46,654 nucleotides of DNA, from assembly GCA_035457425.1 (NCBI GenBank), contig DATIBR010000131.1:1-46654 (forward strand), in the 5' to 3' direction. The position numbers and the translations under genes were made by a program. This stretch comes from Terriglobales bacterium (GTDB taxonomy: Bacteria; Acidobacteriota; Terriglobia; Terriglobales; Acidobacteriaceae). Positions 1-8,050 of this stretch are shown in pieces; the first letter of the stretch is position 1; every line of letters begins with the position of its first letter. Under the pieces are notes generated by a model. That model saw only the letters and a list, made by a program, of their open reading frames with translations. It was not told the DNA's origin and did no database searches.

Positions 1-149
1 GGAGCTGCCGGTCGAGCTACGCGCGTTCTCGCCTGGGCAAAGATTCTGATGGGCGAACGAGCGAGCGCCGAAGTCGCGGTCGCCAATAGCCCGGCCCGGA
101 AGGGCTGGGAGGACAGGGCGACGAGGATTCGAGCCCCGAAGGGGCGGAG
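1..149. other. window edge, possible 3' end of a preceding + strand gene
   Basis: No complete gene fits here. Reading frame 2 on the + strand is open from the edge to a TGA at 47-49 and would give a C-terminus ending SPGQRF. Frame 1 is open to a TAG at 151-153. Either could be the tail of a gene that starts outside the window, and neither can be assigned to a family. The rest contains short G/C-rich inverted motifs, such as AGCCCCGAAGGGGC near 131-147, that could act as a terminator. Confidence 0.25.
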
Positions 150-1460
150 CTAGGCCGCGATCTCGGGCGCGGGAACCGCGGCCGGAGCGGCTTCCACCTT
201 CTCGTCCTTCAGCAGCGGCCAGCCCTTGCGCAGGACGTACTCCAGCCACGCGCCCGCGGCCTGCGAGGTGAGCACCGCCGACAGGACCAGCGTGGTGTAG
301 AAGGCCGCGTTGATGATGCCGGCGTCGTAGGCGACCGAGGCCAGCACGATGCCGGGGCCGCCGCGGGCGTTCGTGGCGACGGCGAGGTTCACGATGTCGA
401 GCCCGCGGAAGCCCGCGAGGCGCGCGCCCGCCGCGACCGAGACCAGCTTCAGCACGCAGCTCCCGACCAGGAACAGCGCCAGCATGCCGAAGGCGAACGA
501 CTTCGAGAGGTCGAGCCGCCAGCCGACGATGGCGAAGTAGATGGGGATGAAGACCGCGAAGCTGAACTTGCCGATGGCCTCAAGCGATTCCGCGAACAGC
601 CGGCGCTTCTTGTGGACGACGGCGAATCCGGCGAGGAAGGCGGCGAACACCAGGCTGACGCCGAGCGCGCCCGCGACGGCGCAGTAGGCCAGCAGGACGG
701 CCATCACGTAGCCGACCGGCGAGTTCGAGGCGAAGACGTTGAAGCGCGCCTTGTTGAAGCGCTTCACCAGGCGCGGCGCCACGGTGAGGCCGAGCAGGAA
801 GAAGGCCAGCGTCTTGGCGACGTGCGCGCCCATGCCGAGCGCGTCGAGCGCGGCCTGGCCGGCGAGCGCGGTGGCGACTCCCAGCGCCGCCCACAGCACG
901 ATGTCCTCGATCACCGCAACACCCAGCACGAGCCGCGCGAAGCGCGTGCCCAGGATCTTGAGGTCGGCGAAGATGCGCGAGATGACCGGGATGGACGTCA
1001 CGGCGACCGCGATGGCCAGCACCAGCACCACCGACCAGCGATTGCCGTTGGGTCCGCTGAGAGCGTCGAGCGCCAGGAACGGCGCGATGGCGAGGCCGAG
1101 CAGGAAGGGCGTGCCGGTCCCGACCGAGACCAGCCAGCCGACCTCCTTGCGCTCCTCGCGCGAGAACAGCTGGCGCGTCTCCGCGCCCGAGAGGAACATC
1201 AGCAGCAGCAGTCCGAGGTTGTAGACGAACCCGACGACGACCTGGTACTTCGCCCCGGCGGGCGTGCCGGTCTCGAACAGGCGCGCGAACAGGCCGGGGG
1301 CAAAATGTCCCAGCAGCGAGGGGCCGAGCAGCACGCCGGCCAAGATCTCGCCGACGACGCGCGGCTGGCGCAGGCGCACGAACAGCCACCCCAGCAGGTG
1401 TGCCAGGCCGAGGATCAACAGCAGGACGAGGGTAAGAGAGCCGATCTCGTGTTCCGACAT
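150..1460 (-). CDS. cation:proton antiporter (Kef/NapA-type, CPA2 family)
   Basis: 436-residue integral membrane protein. It should exchange Na+ or K+ for protons across the inner membrane. The N-terminus (LLLILGLAHLLGWLFVRLRQPRV, then a VGEILAGVLLGPSLLG motif at about 36-50) is typical of the Na_H_Exchanger domain, and about 12 hydrophobic segments follow. A conserved discontinuous-helix motif is seen as AVTSIPVISRIFADLKILGT at about 153-172, followed by VLGVAVIEDIVLWAALG. No C-terminal TrkA-N nucleotide-binding domain is present, so it is the short form and not a full KefB/KefC. The ATG at 1460 puts the first membrane helix directly at the N-terminus. It is transcribed divergently from the TonB-dependent receptor with about 100 bp between. 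Ion specificity cannot be read from the sequence. Confidence 0.9.
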   Translation of the reverse strand: MSEHEIGSLTLVLLLILGLAHLLGWLFVRLRQPRVVGEILAGVLLGPSLLGHFAPGLFARLFETGTPAGAKYQVVVGFVYNLGLLLLMFLSGAETRQLFSREERKEVGWLVSVGTGTPFLLGLAIAPFLALDALSGPNGNRWSVVLVLAIAVAVTSIPVISRIFADLKILGTRFARLVLGVAVIEDIVLWAALGVATALAGQAALDALGMGAHVAKTLAFFLLGLTVAPRLVKRFNKARFNVFASNSPVGYVMAVLLAYCAVAGALGVSLVFAAFLAGFAVVHKKRRLFAESLEAIGKFSFAVFIPIYFAIVGWRLDLSKSFAFGMLALFLVGSCVLKLVSVAAGARLAGFRGLDIVNLAVATNARGGPGIVLASVAYDAGIINAAFYTTLVLSAVLTSQAAGAWLEYVLRKGWPLLKDEKVEAAPAAVPAPEIAA

Positions 1461-1558
1461 GAGGGCAGGACCGCACCCAATCTGATGAGCAGAGCAGCAG
1501 CCATGCTGCCTCGCGGCGTTTGACCGCCGCGCGCCGGCTGGTTGACACTCTGAAGGCC

Positions 1559-4249
1559 ATGCTGCGACGCCTCTGTGCCGGCCTGTGGCTCTGCCTCGCC
1601 GCCCTGCCCGGGGCCTTCGCGGATGACGTGCAGGGCCGCGTGACCTCGGGCGAGGAGGCCCCGGTCGCGGGCGCGCGCGTGAGCCTGCTGTCCAGCACCG
1701 CCAAGGTCGCCGAAGCCTCGAGCGCGAGCGACGGACGCTTTCGCCTCACCGCCATCCACGCCGGCGACTACGTGCTGCAGGTAGAAGCGCCGGGATTCAG
1801 CGCGCAGCGGCTGGCGGTGCGCGTGCCGCAGGGGAAGGCGCTCGAGGTCCGGCTGACGATCGCGCCGGTCGCGCAGCAGGTCACGGTCACGGCGCTGGCC
1901 GGTGAGGTGGAGGAGATCTCCGCCGTCTCGCAGGCGACCAACGTCATCAGCGCGAGCCAGATGGAGCTGCGCGCGCCGCTGGTGCTGGTGCAGGCGGCGC
2001 AGGAGGAAGAGGGCCTGGCGATGCAGCGCACCGCGCCGGTGATGGGCGGCATCTTCGTGCGCGGGCTCACGGGCAACAAGGTCAACGTGTTCGTGGACGG
2101 CGTCCGCTACTCCACGGCGGCGGCGCGCGGCGGCGTCAACACCTTCCTCAACCTGAACAGCGTTTCGAACCTGGAGGCCATCGAGGTCCTGCGCGGCCCC
2201 AACAGCGCGCAGTACGGCTCGGACTCGCTCGGCGGCACCGTGCAGCTGCTCACGCTGGCGCCGCCGATCGGGACCGACGGGCTGCAGTTCCACGGCGCGT
2301 GGACCGCGCTGGCCAGCGTGGCCGACGCCGGCTACGGCTCGAGCGCGCAGGTCACGGCCGGCGGCAAGCGCGCCGGCGTGGTCGCGAACCTCGATGCGCG
2401 CCGCGCGAACCGCCTGCGTCCCGGGCAGGGCGTGGACTCGCACGCCGCCGTCACGCGCTTCTTCGGGCTGCCCTCGGACCTGTTCTTCGGCCCGCGCCTG
2501 CCCGACACCGCCTTCACCGCCTACGGCGGCATGGCCAAGCTCTACTGGACGCCCGCCACCGACTCCTACTTCACCGCGCACTACAGCCGCGGGCAGCAGG
2601 ACGGCGGCGAGCGCTACGACCAACTGCTGGGCGGCGACGGCAACCTGGTCGCCGACCTGCGCAACCTGATGGACGACTTCTTCTACGCGCGCTTCGAGCG
2701 GCTCAACGCCGGCTGGTTCACGCGCGCCAGCGTGGGCTACTCCTTCAACGCGCAGCGTGAGGAGCGCGTGAACCAGGGCGGGCAGGGCAATCCCAGCGGC
2801 GCCATCACGCACGAGCGCGAGCGGACCTCGGTGCACGGCGTCCACGGACTGCTCGACAAGAAGCTGGCGCGCCACGACCTGATCTTCGGGGCCGAGTACT
2901 ACCACGAGCGCGTGCGCGCGCCCGCCTACGCCTTCGACCCGGTCACGGGCACGGTCGCCGTCCGCCGCGGCCGCGTGCCGGACAACGCGCTCTACCGCAG
3001 CGGCGGCGCGTACCTGCAGGACGTGTGGCAGGCCATCCCGCAGAAGCTGCAGTTCGTGGGCGCGGTGCGCTACAGCGCGGCTTCGTACCGCGCGCGCGCG
3101 GCCGACAGCCCGCTGGCGCCGCCGCTCTGGCCCAACGACGCGCTGCGCACCAGCGACGTCACCTTCCGCGCCGCCGTGCTCGCGACGCCGGCGCCCTGGC
3201 TCAGCCTCTACGGCAACTTCAGCCGCGGCTTCCGCGCGCCGCACATCACCGACCTCGGCACGCTCGGCCTCACCGGCTCCGGCTTCGAGGTCGCCGCGCC
3301 CGAGGTCGCCGGCCTCGGCGCCACCATCGGCGACTCCGCCGCCGCCACCGCCCTCTCCACCGGGCGGCCGGTCGTGCAGGTGGAGCCGGAGACCAGCATG
3401 AGCTACGAGGGCGGCGTGCGCATCTCCACGCGCTGGCTCAACTCCTCGACCGCGGTGTTCGTCAACCAGATCGACGACAACATCACCAAGCAGGCGCTCA
3501 TCCTGCCGGCGGGCGCGGTCGGCACTGCGATCGGCGGCGAGACCATCACGGCGCAGACGCCGGGCGGCGCCGTCTTCGTCGCCGCCGCCACCAACCCGGT
3601 GCTGGTGCGCGCGAACTTCGACGACGCGCGCATCTGGGGTGTGGAGCACCGCACCGAGGTCACACTGAACGCGCGCTGGTCCTTCGGCGGGCTCGCCACG
3701 TACCTGCACGCTGCCGACGAGCGCACCGGATCGCCGCCCAACATCGAGGGCGGGACGCCTGCGCCCGACGGCTACTTCCACGTCCGCTACAGCGACGCCA
3801 AGTCGCGCTGGTGGGTCGAGCCCTACCTGCACGCCGCCGCGCGCCAGGACCGCCTCTCGACCCTCGACCTCGAGGACCGCCGCACCGGCGCGATGCGCAG
3901 CGCCGCACAGATCGCCAACTTCTTCCGCCGCGGGGCCACCGTGCGCGGCTGGACCGGCCCCGGCCCGGACCTCGCCTTCGGCACGCCCGACGACGTGCTG
4001 CTCGCGACCGGCGAGACGCTGGCGGAGGTGCAGCTCCGCGTGCTCGGGCCGGGCCTGCTCGCGGCGCCGCTCTATGCCGCGGTCCCCGGCTACGTGACGT
4101 TCAATCTCCGCGGCGGCGTGCGCCTGGGCGAGCGCCAGAGCCTGATGCTCGACTTCAGCAACATCGGCGACCGCACGTACCGCGGCATCAGCTGGGGGGT
4201 CGACGCCCCCGGGCGCTCCCTCACTGTGCTCTACCGCGTCAGCTTCTGA
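1559..4249 (+). CDS. TonB-dependent outer-membrane receptor with CarboxypepD_reg-like domain
   Basis: About 896 residues from the ATG at 1559. I chose this start over an upstream in-frame TTG at 1520 because it begins a clean signal peptide (MLRRLCAGLWLCLAALPGAFA). The mature protein opens with a carboxypeptidase-regulatory-like beta-sandwich (about 22-90: QGRVTSGEEAPVAGARV ... DGRFRLTAIHAGDYVLQVEAPGF). Next come a plug domain (about 105-235, with GIFVRGLTGNKVNVFVDGVR and the box EVLRGPNSAQYGSDSLGGTV) and a long beta-barrel ending in an aromatic residue (LYRVSF). Such receptors import scarce ligands such as siderophores, cobalamin, metals or glycans with energy from TonB/ExbBD, which are not in this window. 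The barrel resembles the broad CirA/FepA/heme-receptor group, but the ligand cannot be called. The next gene, a DedA protein, starts 39 bp downstream. Confidence 0.93.
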   Translation: MLRRLCAGLWLCLAALPGAFADDVQGRVTSGEEAPVAGARVSLLSSTAKVAEASSASDGRFRLTAIHAGDYVLQVEAPGFSAQRLAVRVPQGKALEVRLTIAPVAQQVTVTALAGEVEEISAVSQATNVISASQMELRAPLVLVQAAQEEEGLAMQRTAPVMGGIFVRGLTGNKVNVFVDGVRYSTAAARGGVNTFLNLNSVSNLEAIEVLRGPNSAQYGSDSLGGTVQLLTLAPPIGTDGLQFHGAWTALASVADAGYGSSAQVTAGGKRAGVVANLDARRANRLRPGQGVDSHAAVTRFFGLPSDLFFGPRLPDTAFTAYGGMAKLYWTPATDSYFTAHYSRGQQDGGERYDQLLGGDGNLVADLRNLMDDFFYARFERLNAGWFTRASVGYSFNAQREERVNQGGQGNPSGAITHERERTSVHGVHGLLDKKLARHDLIFGAEYYHERVRAPAYAFDPVTGTVAVRRGRVPDNALYRSGGAYLQDVWQAIPQKLQFVGAVRYSAASYRARAADSPLAPPLWPNDALRTSDVTFRAAVLATPAPWLSLYGNFSRGFRAPHITDLGTLGLTGSGFEVAAPEVAGLGATIGDSAAATALSTGRPVVQVEPETSMSYEGGVRISTRWLNSSTAVFVNQIDDNITKQALILPAGAVGTAIGGETITAQTPGGAVFVAAATNPVLVRANFDDARIWGVEHRTEVTLNARWSFGGLATYLHAADERTGSPPNIEGGTPAPDGYFHVRYSDAKSRWWVEPYLHAAARQDRLSTLDLEDRRTGAMRSAAQIANFFRRGATVRGWTGPGPDLAFGTPDDVLLATGETLAEVQLRVLGPGLLAAPLYAAVPGYVTFNLRGGVRLGERQSLMLDFSNIGDRTYRGISWGVDAPGRSLTVLYRVSF

Positions 4250-4288
4250 GCCGCCAACATCCCGCGCCCGGCGCACCTCTAAGCAGCC

Positions 4289-4942
4289 ATGTACTGGCTC
4301 GCGGCGGCAGGCACCGAAGCGGCGAAGAAGTCCGCCTGGGGATGGCTCGTCCACCTCGGCGGACCGGGGCTCATCCTGCTCGCCTTCCTCGATAACTCCG
4401 TCATCCCGATGCCGGGCAGCATGGACCTGCTGACGATCGTGCTCGCGGCCGGTCATCCCAGCTGGTGGTGGTACTACGCGATCATGGCGACCATCGGCGG
4501 GATGGCCGGCGCCTACCCGACGTATCGCCTTGGACGCAAGGGCGGCAAGGAAGGGCTGGAGAAGAAGGTATCGAAGGAGCGCCTGAAGAAGATCAACCAC
4601 AGCTTCGAGAAGCACGGGCCGTGGGCGCTGATCGTGCCGGCGCTCATCCCGCCGCCATTCCCGCTGTCACCCTTCCTGGCCGCCGCGGGTGCGCTCCAGC
4701 TGCCGCTGCGGCGCTTCTTCGCCTCGCTCGCCATCGGCCGCGGGATCCGCTACTTCCTCGTTGCCTGGCTGGGAGCGCACTACAGCAGGCAGCTGCTCGG
4801 GTTCTTCTCGCGCTACTACAAGCCCATCCTGTGGGCGGGCATCGCGCTGGCCGTGGTGAGCGCGCTGGCGGCGCTGGGAGCGTGGTGGTGGCACAAGCGG
4901 AAGCCGCGTCGCGGCGTGAGACCGGCGCGGCGCGCAGCATGA
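4289..4942 (+). CDS. DedA/VTT-domain membrane protein
   Basis: 217 residues, inner membrane. The VTT (formerly SNARE-associated) domain spans roughly residues 25-185. It shows the acidic motif FLDNSVIPMPGSMDLL, the central glycine-rich helix (MATIGGMAGAYPTYRLGRKGG), and the PALIPPPFPLSPFLAAAGALQLPLRRF segment followed by RGIRYF. DedA proteins contribute to phospholipid/undecaprenyl-phosphate translocation and membrane homeostasis. The specific substrate here is unknown. The C-terminus is a basic tail (KRKPRRGVRPARR), probably cytoplasmic. It lies just behind the TonB receptor and ahead of a perfect GC-rich hairpin. Confidence 0.88.
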   Translation: MYWLAAAGTEAAKKSAWGWLVHLGGPGLILLAFLDNSVIPMPGSMDLLTIVLAAGHPSWWWYYAIMATIGGMAGAYPTYRLGRKGGKEGLEKKVSKERLKKINHSFEKHGPWALIVPALIPPPFPLSPFLAAAGALQLPLRRFFASLAIGRGIRYFLVAWLGAHYSRQLLGFFSRYYKPILWAGIALAVVSALAALGAWWWHKRKPRRGVRPARRAA

Positions 4943-4949
4943 TGGGATA

Positions 4950-4971
4950 CCGCGGCCGCCCTCGGCCGCGG
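4950..4971 (+). terminator. GC-rich hairpin after the DedA gene, probable terminator
   Basis: Perfect 9-bp stem (CCGCGGCCG / CGGCCGCGG) with a CCCT loop, 8 nt after the DedA stop, followed by only a short T run (CCTTTG). The core GGCCGCCCTCGGCC recurs in the hairpin behind hslU at 35401-35422, so it may belong to a dispersed palindrome family that doubles as a terminator. Confidence 0.5.
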
Positions 4972-5013
4972 CCTTTGACGTTCGGCCGCGTTCCTGGGGT
5001 TCCTCAGCAGATT

Positions 5014-5988
5014 TCAGAAGCGGAATTCGGTTCCTGCGCGTGCAGTGAGCGCGCGCTCGTAGATCTGCGCTGCTGCCGCGGCGTCTTCGAGCGCGATGCC
5101 GGTGCTGTCGAACAGCGTGATCTCCTGGCCGGAGAGGCGTCCGCTCTTCTTTCCGGCAACGACCTCGGCGAGATCGGCGTGCACCGCGCCGGGGTGGATG
5201 GCGCCCGCGGCGAGGGCGTGATGCAGGTCGCCCATGCGGGCACATTGCGCGGCGCTGTCGCACACCACCTTGCTGCGCGAGAACAGGCGCGGCTCGATCT
5301 CCTGCTTGTGTTCGTTGTCGGCGCCCACGGCGGCGACGAAGGCGCCGGGGCGCACGTCGTCGGCGAGCAGGAAGAAGCGGCGGGCGGGGGTGCAGGTCAC
5401 GATGACGTCGGCGGACCGAACGGCCTCGTCCAACGGCGCGGCGCGCGCTTCGAGCTGCGTCTCGTGTCGCACGCGCTCGGCGAAGCGCTCGGCGGCGGCG
5501 GGGTCGGTGTCGAACGCGAAGACGCGCTCCAGCGGCAGCACGGCGCGCAGCGCCTGGAGCTGCCACCACGCCTGCTTGCCGCAGCCGCAGATGGCCGCGA
5601 CCCGCCCATCACGGCGCGCGAGATACTGCGCTGCGACCGCGGTGGCGGCGCCGGTGCGTAGCGCGGTCAGCGTGCTCGAGTCCATCAGCGCGAGCAGCTC
5701 GCCGGTGGCGGCGTCGCACAGCACGACGACGCCCTGGATCGCCGGCAGCCCGTGCTGCGCAGGATTACCGGGAAAGTTCGCGTTCGCCTTCACGACGAAG
5801 TAGCCCTGCCAGCGCGCGGCCTTCACGTGCATGCTGCCCTGCTCACTGTGGAGGGCGAGGACTTCCGAAGGCGGCGTGCGCCCTTCGCCGAGCGCGCGGA
5901 AACCCTCCTCGACCGCGGCGATGCAGGCGGCCATGTCGAGGGCCGCGGCGGTCTCGGCGGCGGAGAGCAACAGGGTCGGTCTCGCCAT
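5014..5988 (-). CDS. ornithine cyclodeaminase / mu-crystallin family protein
   Basis: 324 residues from the ATG at 5988. The open frame extends further upstream, but that part runs inside peptidase E and is not protein-like. This family uses NAD(P)(H) in reactions on amino acids: ornithine to proline, alanine dehydrogenase, or ketimine/delta1-pyrroline-2-carboxylate reduction. Seen here: the substrate-side lysine in YFVVKANANFPGN (K67), the conserved R111 in STLTALRTGAAT, and a Rossmann nucleotide loop CGCGKQA at 134-140, followed by an acidic beta-2 end in FAFDTD. The C-terminal half carries VIVTCTPA and GADNEHKQEIEP, which are usual for the family. It follows peptidase E with a 2-bp gap in the same direction, so the pair is probably co-transcribed. 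Substrate is not predictable from sequence. Confidence 0.9.
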   Translation of the reverse strand: MARPTLLLSAAETAAALDMAACIAAVEEGFRALGEGRTPPSEVLALHSEQGSMHVKAARWQGYFVVKANANFPGNPAQHGLPAIQGVVVLCDAATGELLALMDSSTLTALRTGAATAVAAQYLARRDGRVAAICGCGKQAWWQLQALRAVLPLERVFAFDTDPAAAERFAERVRHETQLEARAAPLDEAVRSADVIVTCTPARRFFLLADDVRPGAFVAAVGADNEHKQEIEPRLFSRSKVVCDSAAQCARMGDLHHALAAGAIHPGAVHADLAEVVAGKKSGRLSGQEITLFDSTGIALEDAAAAAQIYERALTARAGTEFRF

Positions 5989-5990
5989 GG

Positions 5991-6704
5991 TCAGCTCCGC
6001 AGCAGCCGCACCAGGTCCGTTCCGGGAGCGGCTTCGAACGGGTCGCGCCCGCGGCGGAAGGTGCGCGCCGGCAGCGGCCCGCGCAGCTCCGCCACCTCGC
6101 CGCACTGCACGATCCACGAGCCTTCGCGCAGCCCGACGACCGGCGTCGTGTTCTCTTCGAGGAACTGGATGATGCGCTCCTCCTGGGTCTCGCCCATGTG
6201 CCGGGAGTTCGGGTCGGGGTCGAGGAAGTGCGGGCTGATCTGGAAAGGGAAGAGGCCGAGCGCGTCGAAGGAAGGCGGCTGGACGATGGGCATGTCCTTG
6301 GTGGTCTTGATGGTGGGACCCGCGACGTTGGCGCCGGCGCTCGAGCCGACATACGGCATGCCCTGGGCGAAGCGTTCGCGGATGGGCACCAGCAGATCGT
6401 CGCAATAGAGCGCGTTGAGCAGGCGGAAGGTGTTGCCGCCGCCGATGAAGAGCGCTTCGGCCTGCTGAACGGCGGCGGGGCGGCGCTCGGGCGCGACGTC
6501 ATGGATGGAGTCGAGCGCGATGCCGAGCGCGGCGAAGCGCGCGCGGGCCTTGGCGGCGTAGGCGTCCATGTCGAACAGCGCGTAGGGAACGAACAGGACG
6601 CGGCGGACGCCGCGCAGCAGCTCGCGGAGCTCCTCGGCGACATGGTCGAGATATCCGCGGCCGAACACGGTGGAGTTGCTGACGAGGAGGAGCTGGGTCT
6701 GCAT
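5991..6704 (-). CDS. pepE: peptidase E (alpha-aspartyl dipeptidase, family S51)
   Basis: 237 residues, the normal PepE length. PepE hydrolyses dipeptides with an N-terminal aspartate in the cytoplasm. The nucleophile elbow GSSAGAN places Ser122, with Asp137 (TTKDMP) and His159 (QISPHFLD) at the same spacing as the Ser-Asp-His triad of Salmonella PepE. The conserved FIGGGNTFRLL segment is at 86-96 and the family signature PHFLDPDPNSRHMGETQEERI follows the histidine. A GGAG lies 7 nt before the ATG. It is the first gene of a two-gene unit with the ornithine cyclodeaminase homologue. An AT-rich divergent promoter region separates it from chrB. A role in recycling Asp- or isoAsp-containing peptides is the simplest inference. 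Confidence 0.93.
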   Translation of the reverse strand: MQTQLLLVSNSTVFGRGYLDHVAEELRELLRGVRRVLFVPYALFDMDAYAAKARARFAALGIALDSIHDVAPERRPAAVQQAEALFIGGGNTFRLLNALYCDDLLVPIRERFAQGMPYVGSSAGANVAGPTIKTTKDMPIVQPPSFDALGLFPFQISPHFLDPDPNSRHMGETQEERIIQFLEENTTPVVGLREGSWIVQCGEVAELRGPLPARTFRRGRDPFEAAPGTDLVRLLRS

Positions 6705-6760
6705 GGGCGGCTCCGTGAATGTTAGATATATAACACAAAACGATATAGTACTATCAGTCT
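6705..6760. promoter_or_regulatory. divergent AT-rich promoter/operator region between pepE and chrB
   Basis: 56 bp of strikingly AT-rich sequence in a GC-rich neighbourhood. It contains a perfect 10-bp palindrome ATAGTACTAT at 6745-6754 overlapping a -10-like TATAGT (6744-6749), only 11 nt before the chrB ATG. A second AT core, GATATATAAC, lies at 6725-6734. chrB has no Shine-Dalgarno sequence, so a very short leader is likely. The palindrome sits where an autoregulator would block the promoter. Confidence 0.55.
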
Positions 6761-7675
6761 ATGGCAGAGGCGATCCCGACCTGGCTGGTGCTGCTGTTTC
6801 GCCTGCCGAGCAAGCAGGCCAGCGGGCGCGTGGACGTGTGGCGGCGGCTGAAGCGCGCCGGCGCGCTGCCGCTCGGGCCCGGCGGCCACCTGCTGCCCGA
6901 CTCGCCGGAGAACCGCGAGCGCTTCGAGTGGCTGGCGGAGGCGGTGCGGCACTACCGCGGGGAGGCGTCGGTGCTGGGGGTGCGCACCGTCGGCGGCCTG
7001 GAGCCCGGGGCGCTGCGCGCGCGCTTTGTCGCGGCGCGGCGCGCCGACTACGCCCGCCTGCTCGGCGACGCGAAGGCGCTGGCGCGCGCCGACGCGCGTT
7101 CCCGCCAGGCGGGGCTGGCGCGGCTCCGCAAGCGCATGCAGGAGATCACCGACACCGACTACTTTGGAGGTCCGATGCGCGAACGTGCGGAAGCAGCGTT
7201 GCAGCAGTTGGCGGGCGGGGCGCCGGCCAGGGTGGCGCCGGGCAAGGCGTCCAGGAAAGGGTTTACCGGGCGCGTGTGGCTCACGCGTCCGCGGCCGGGC
7301 ATCGACCGCTGCTCGTCCGCCTGGCTGATCCGCAACTTCATCGACCCGAAGGCGCGCTTCCGCTTCGCGGGCGATGCGGCGGCCGTGCCGGAAGCCATCC
7401 CGTTCGACATGTACCAGCCGGGCGGGTTCGGCCATCGCGGCGACCACTGCACCTTCGAGACGCTGGTGAGCGGATTCAAGCTGCGCGGCCGGGGGCTGCG
7501 GCTGCTGGCCGAGATGGTCCACGACGCCGACCTGAAGGACGAGAAGTACGGCCGCACGGAAGCGATCACCATCGACCGCATCCTGAAGGGCTGGGCTACG
7601 GCCGGCATGCCGGACCAGGAGTTGCTCGACAAGGGCGCAGAGCTGATCGGCGGGCTCTACCGCTCGCTCGCGTAA
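6761..7675 (+). CDS. chrB: ChrB-domain protein (chromate resistance regulator family)
   Basis: 304 residues with both ChrB parts. The N-terminal region (WLVLLFRLPSKQASGRVDVWRRLKRAGALPL, about 8-38) resembles winged-helix/PadR-like regulators. The C-terminal ChrB domain (about 168-300) carries the signature IDRCSSAWLIRNFIDPKARF and a GDHCTFETL motif with Cys and His residues suited to metal or oxyanion sensing. ChrB proteins regulate or assist chromate-resistance operons, usually next to the ChrA transporter. No chrA is present; instead a half-length TSUP transporter follows after 12 bp. The start is supported by a -10-like hexamer 11 nt upstream. Either a regulatory or an enzymatic role is possible. 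DNA binding is inferred, not shown. Confidence 0.85.
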   Translation: MAEAIPTWLVLLFRLPSKQASGRVDVWRRLKRAGALPLGPGGHLLPDSPENRERFEWLAEAVRHYRGEASVLGVRTVGGLEPGALRARFVAARRADYARLLGDAKALARADARSRQAGLARLRKRMQEITDTDYFGGPMRERAEAALQQLAGGAPARVAPGKASRKGFTGRVWLTRPRPGIDRCSSAWLIRNFIDPKARFRFAGDAAAVPEAIPFDMYQPGGFGHRGDHCTFETLVSGFKLRGRGLRLLAEMVHDADLKDEKYGRTEAITIDRILKGWATAGMPDQELLDKGAELIGGLYRSLA

Positions 7676-7687
7676 AGGAGGAAAGAC

Positions 7688-8050
7688 ATGCTGCTCATCG
7701 TGATGGCATTGCTCACAGGGCTGGGCGTGGGAATGTTCGCCGGGCTGATCGGCGTGGGTGGCGGCGTCATCGCCGTCCCCCTCCTGGTGTACGCCTTCGG
7801 CATGGACCAGAAGATGGCGCAGGGGACGTCGCTGGTGATGCTGCTCGGCCCCAGCGGGATCTTTGCCATCATGGAGTACTATCGCGCGGGCAACGTGAAC
7901 CTGAAAGTCGGGTTGCTGATGGCCGTCGGGGTGCTCATCGGGGCCTACTTCGGCGGGCACTGGGCGCAGACGCTCTCCAACGTCGCGCTGCGGCGCACCT
8001 TCGCGGTGGTGCTGGCCGCGGTCGCGGTGAAGATGTTCTTCCAAAAATAA
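7688..8050 (+). CDS. half-size TSUP (TauE/SafE) anion transporter
   Basis: 120 residues with about four membrane helices. It matches one repeat of the TauE/SafE family: AGLIGVGGGVIAVPLLVYAFGMDQKMAQGTSLVMLL, then a second part GVLIGAYFGGHWAQTLSNVALRRTFAVVLAAVAVKMFF. Full TSUP proteins contain two such repeats (about 240-260 residues), so this one must dimerise to form a pore. TSUP members move sulfite, thiosulfate, sulfoacetate and related sulfur oxyanions. A strong ribosome site (AAAGGAGGAAAG) overlaps the end of chrB and the gap is 12 bp, so the two genes form an operon. Chromate is a sulfate analogue, so this protein could replace ChrA as the transport partner; that is inference. Confidence 0.85.
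   Translation: MLLIVMALLTGLGVGMFAGLIGVGGGVIAVPLLVYAFGMDQKMAQGTSLVMLLGPSGIFAIMEYYRAGNVNLKVGLLMAVGVLIGAYFGGHWAQTLSNVALRRTFAVVLAAVAVKMFFQK

Noticed and set aside
100-153. Possible tRNA-like 3' part (GATTCGAGCCCCG)
   Set aside because: No matching acceptor stem, D arm or anticodon arm could be found upstream.
1415-4615. 1066-codon minus-strand open frame opposite the TonB receptor
   Set aside because: It is Ala/Arg/Val/His-rich without any domain, and the + strand frame encodes a clear TonB-dependent receptor and DedA protein. Such antisense frames are expected in GC-rich DNA.
5014-6405. 463-residue extended form of the ornithine cyclodeaminase homologue, as a fusion
   Set aside because: The extra 139 N-terminal residues are Arg/Pro-rich and lie inside peptidase E in another frame; family homology starts at the ATG at 5988.
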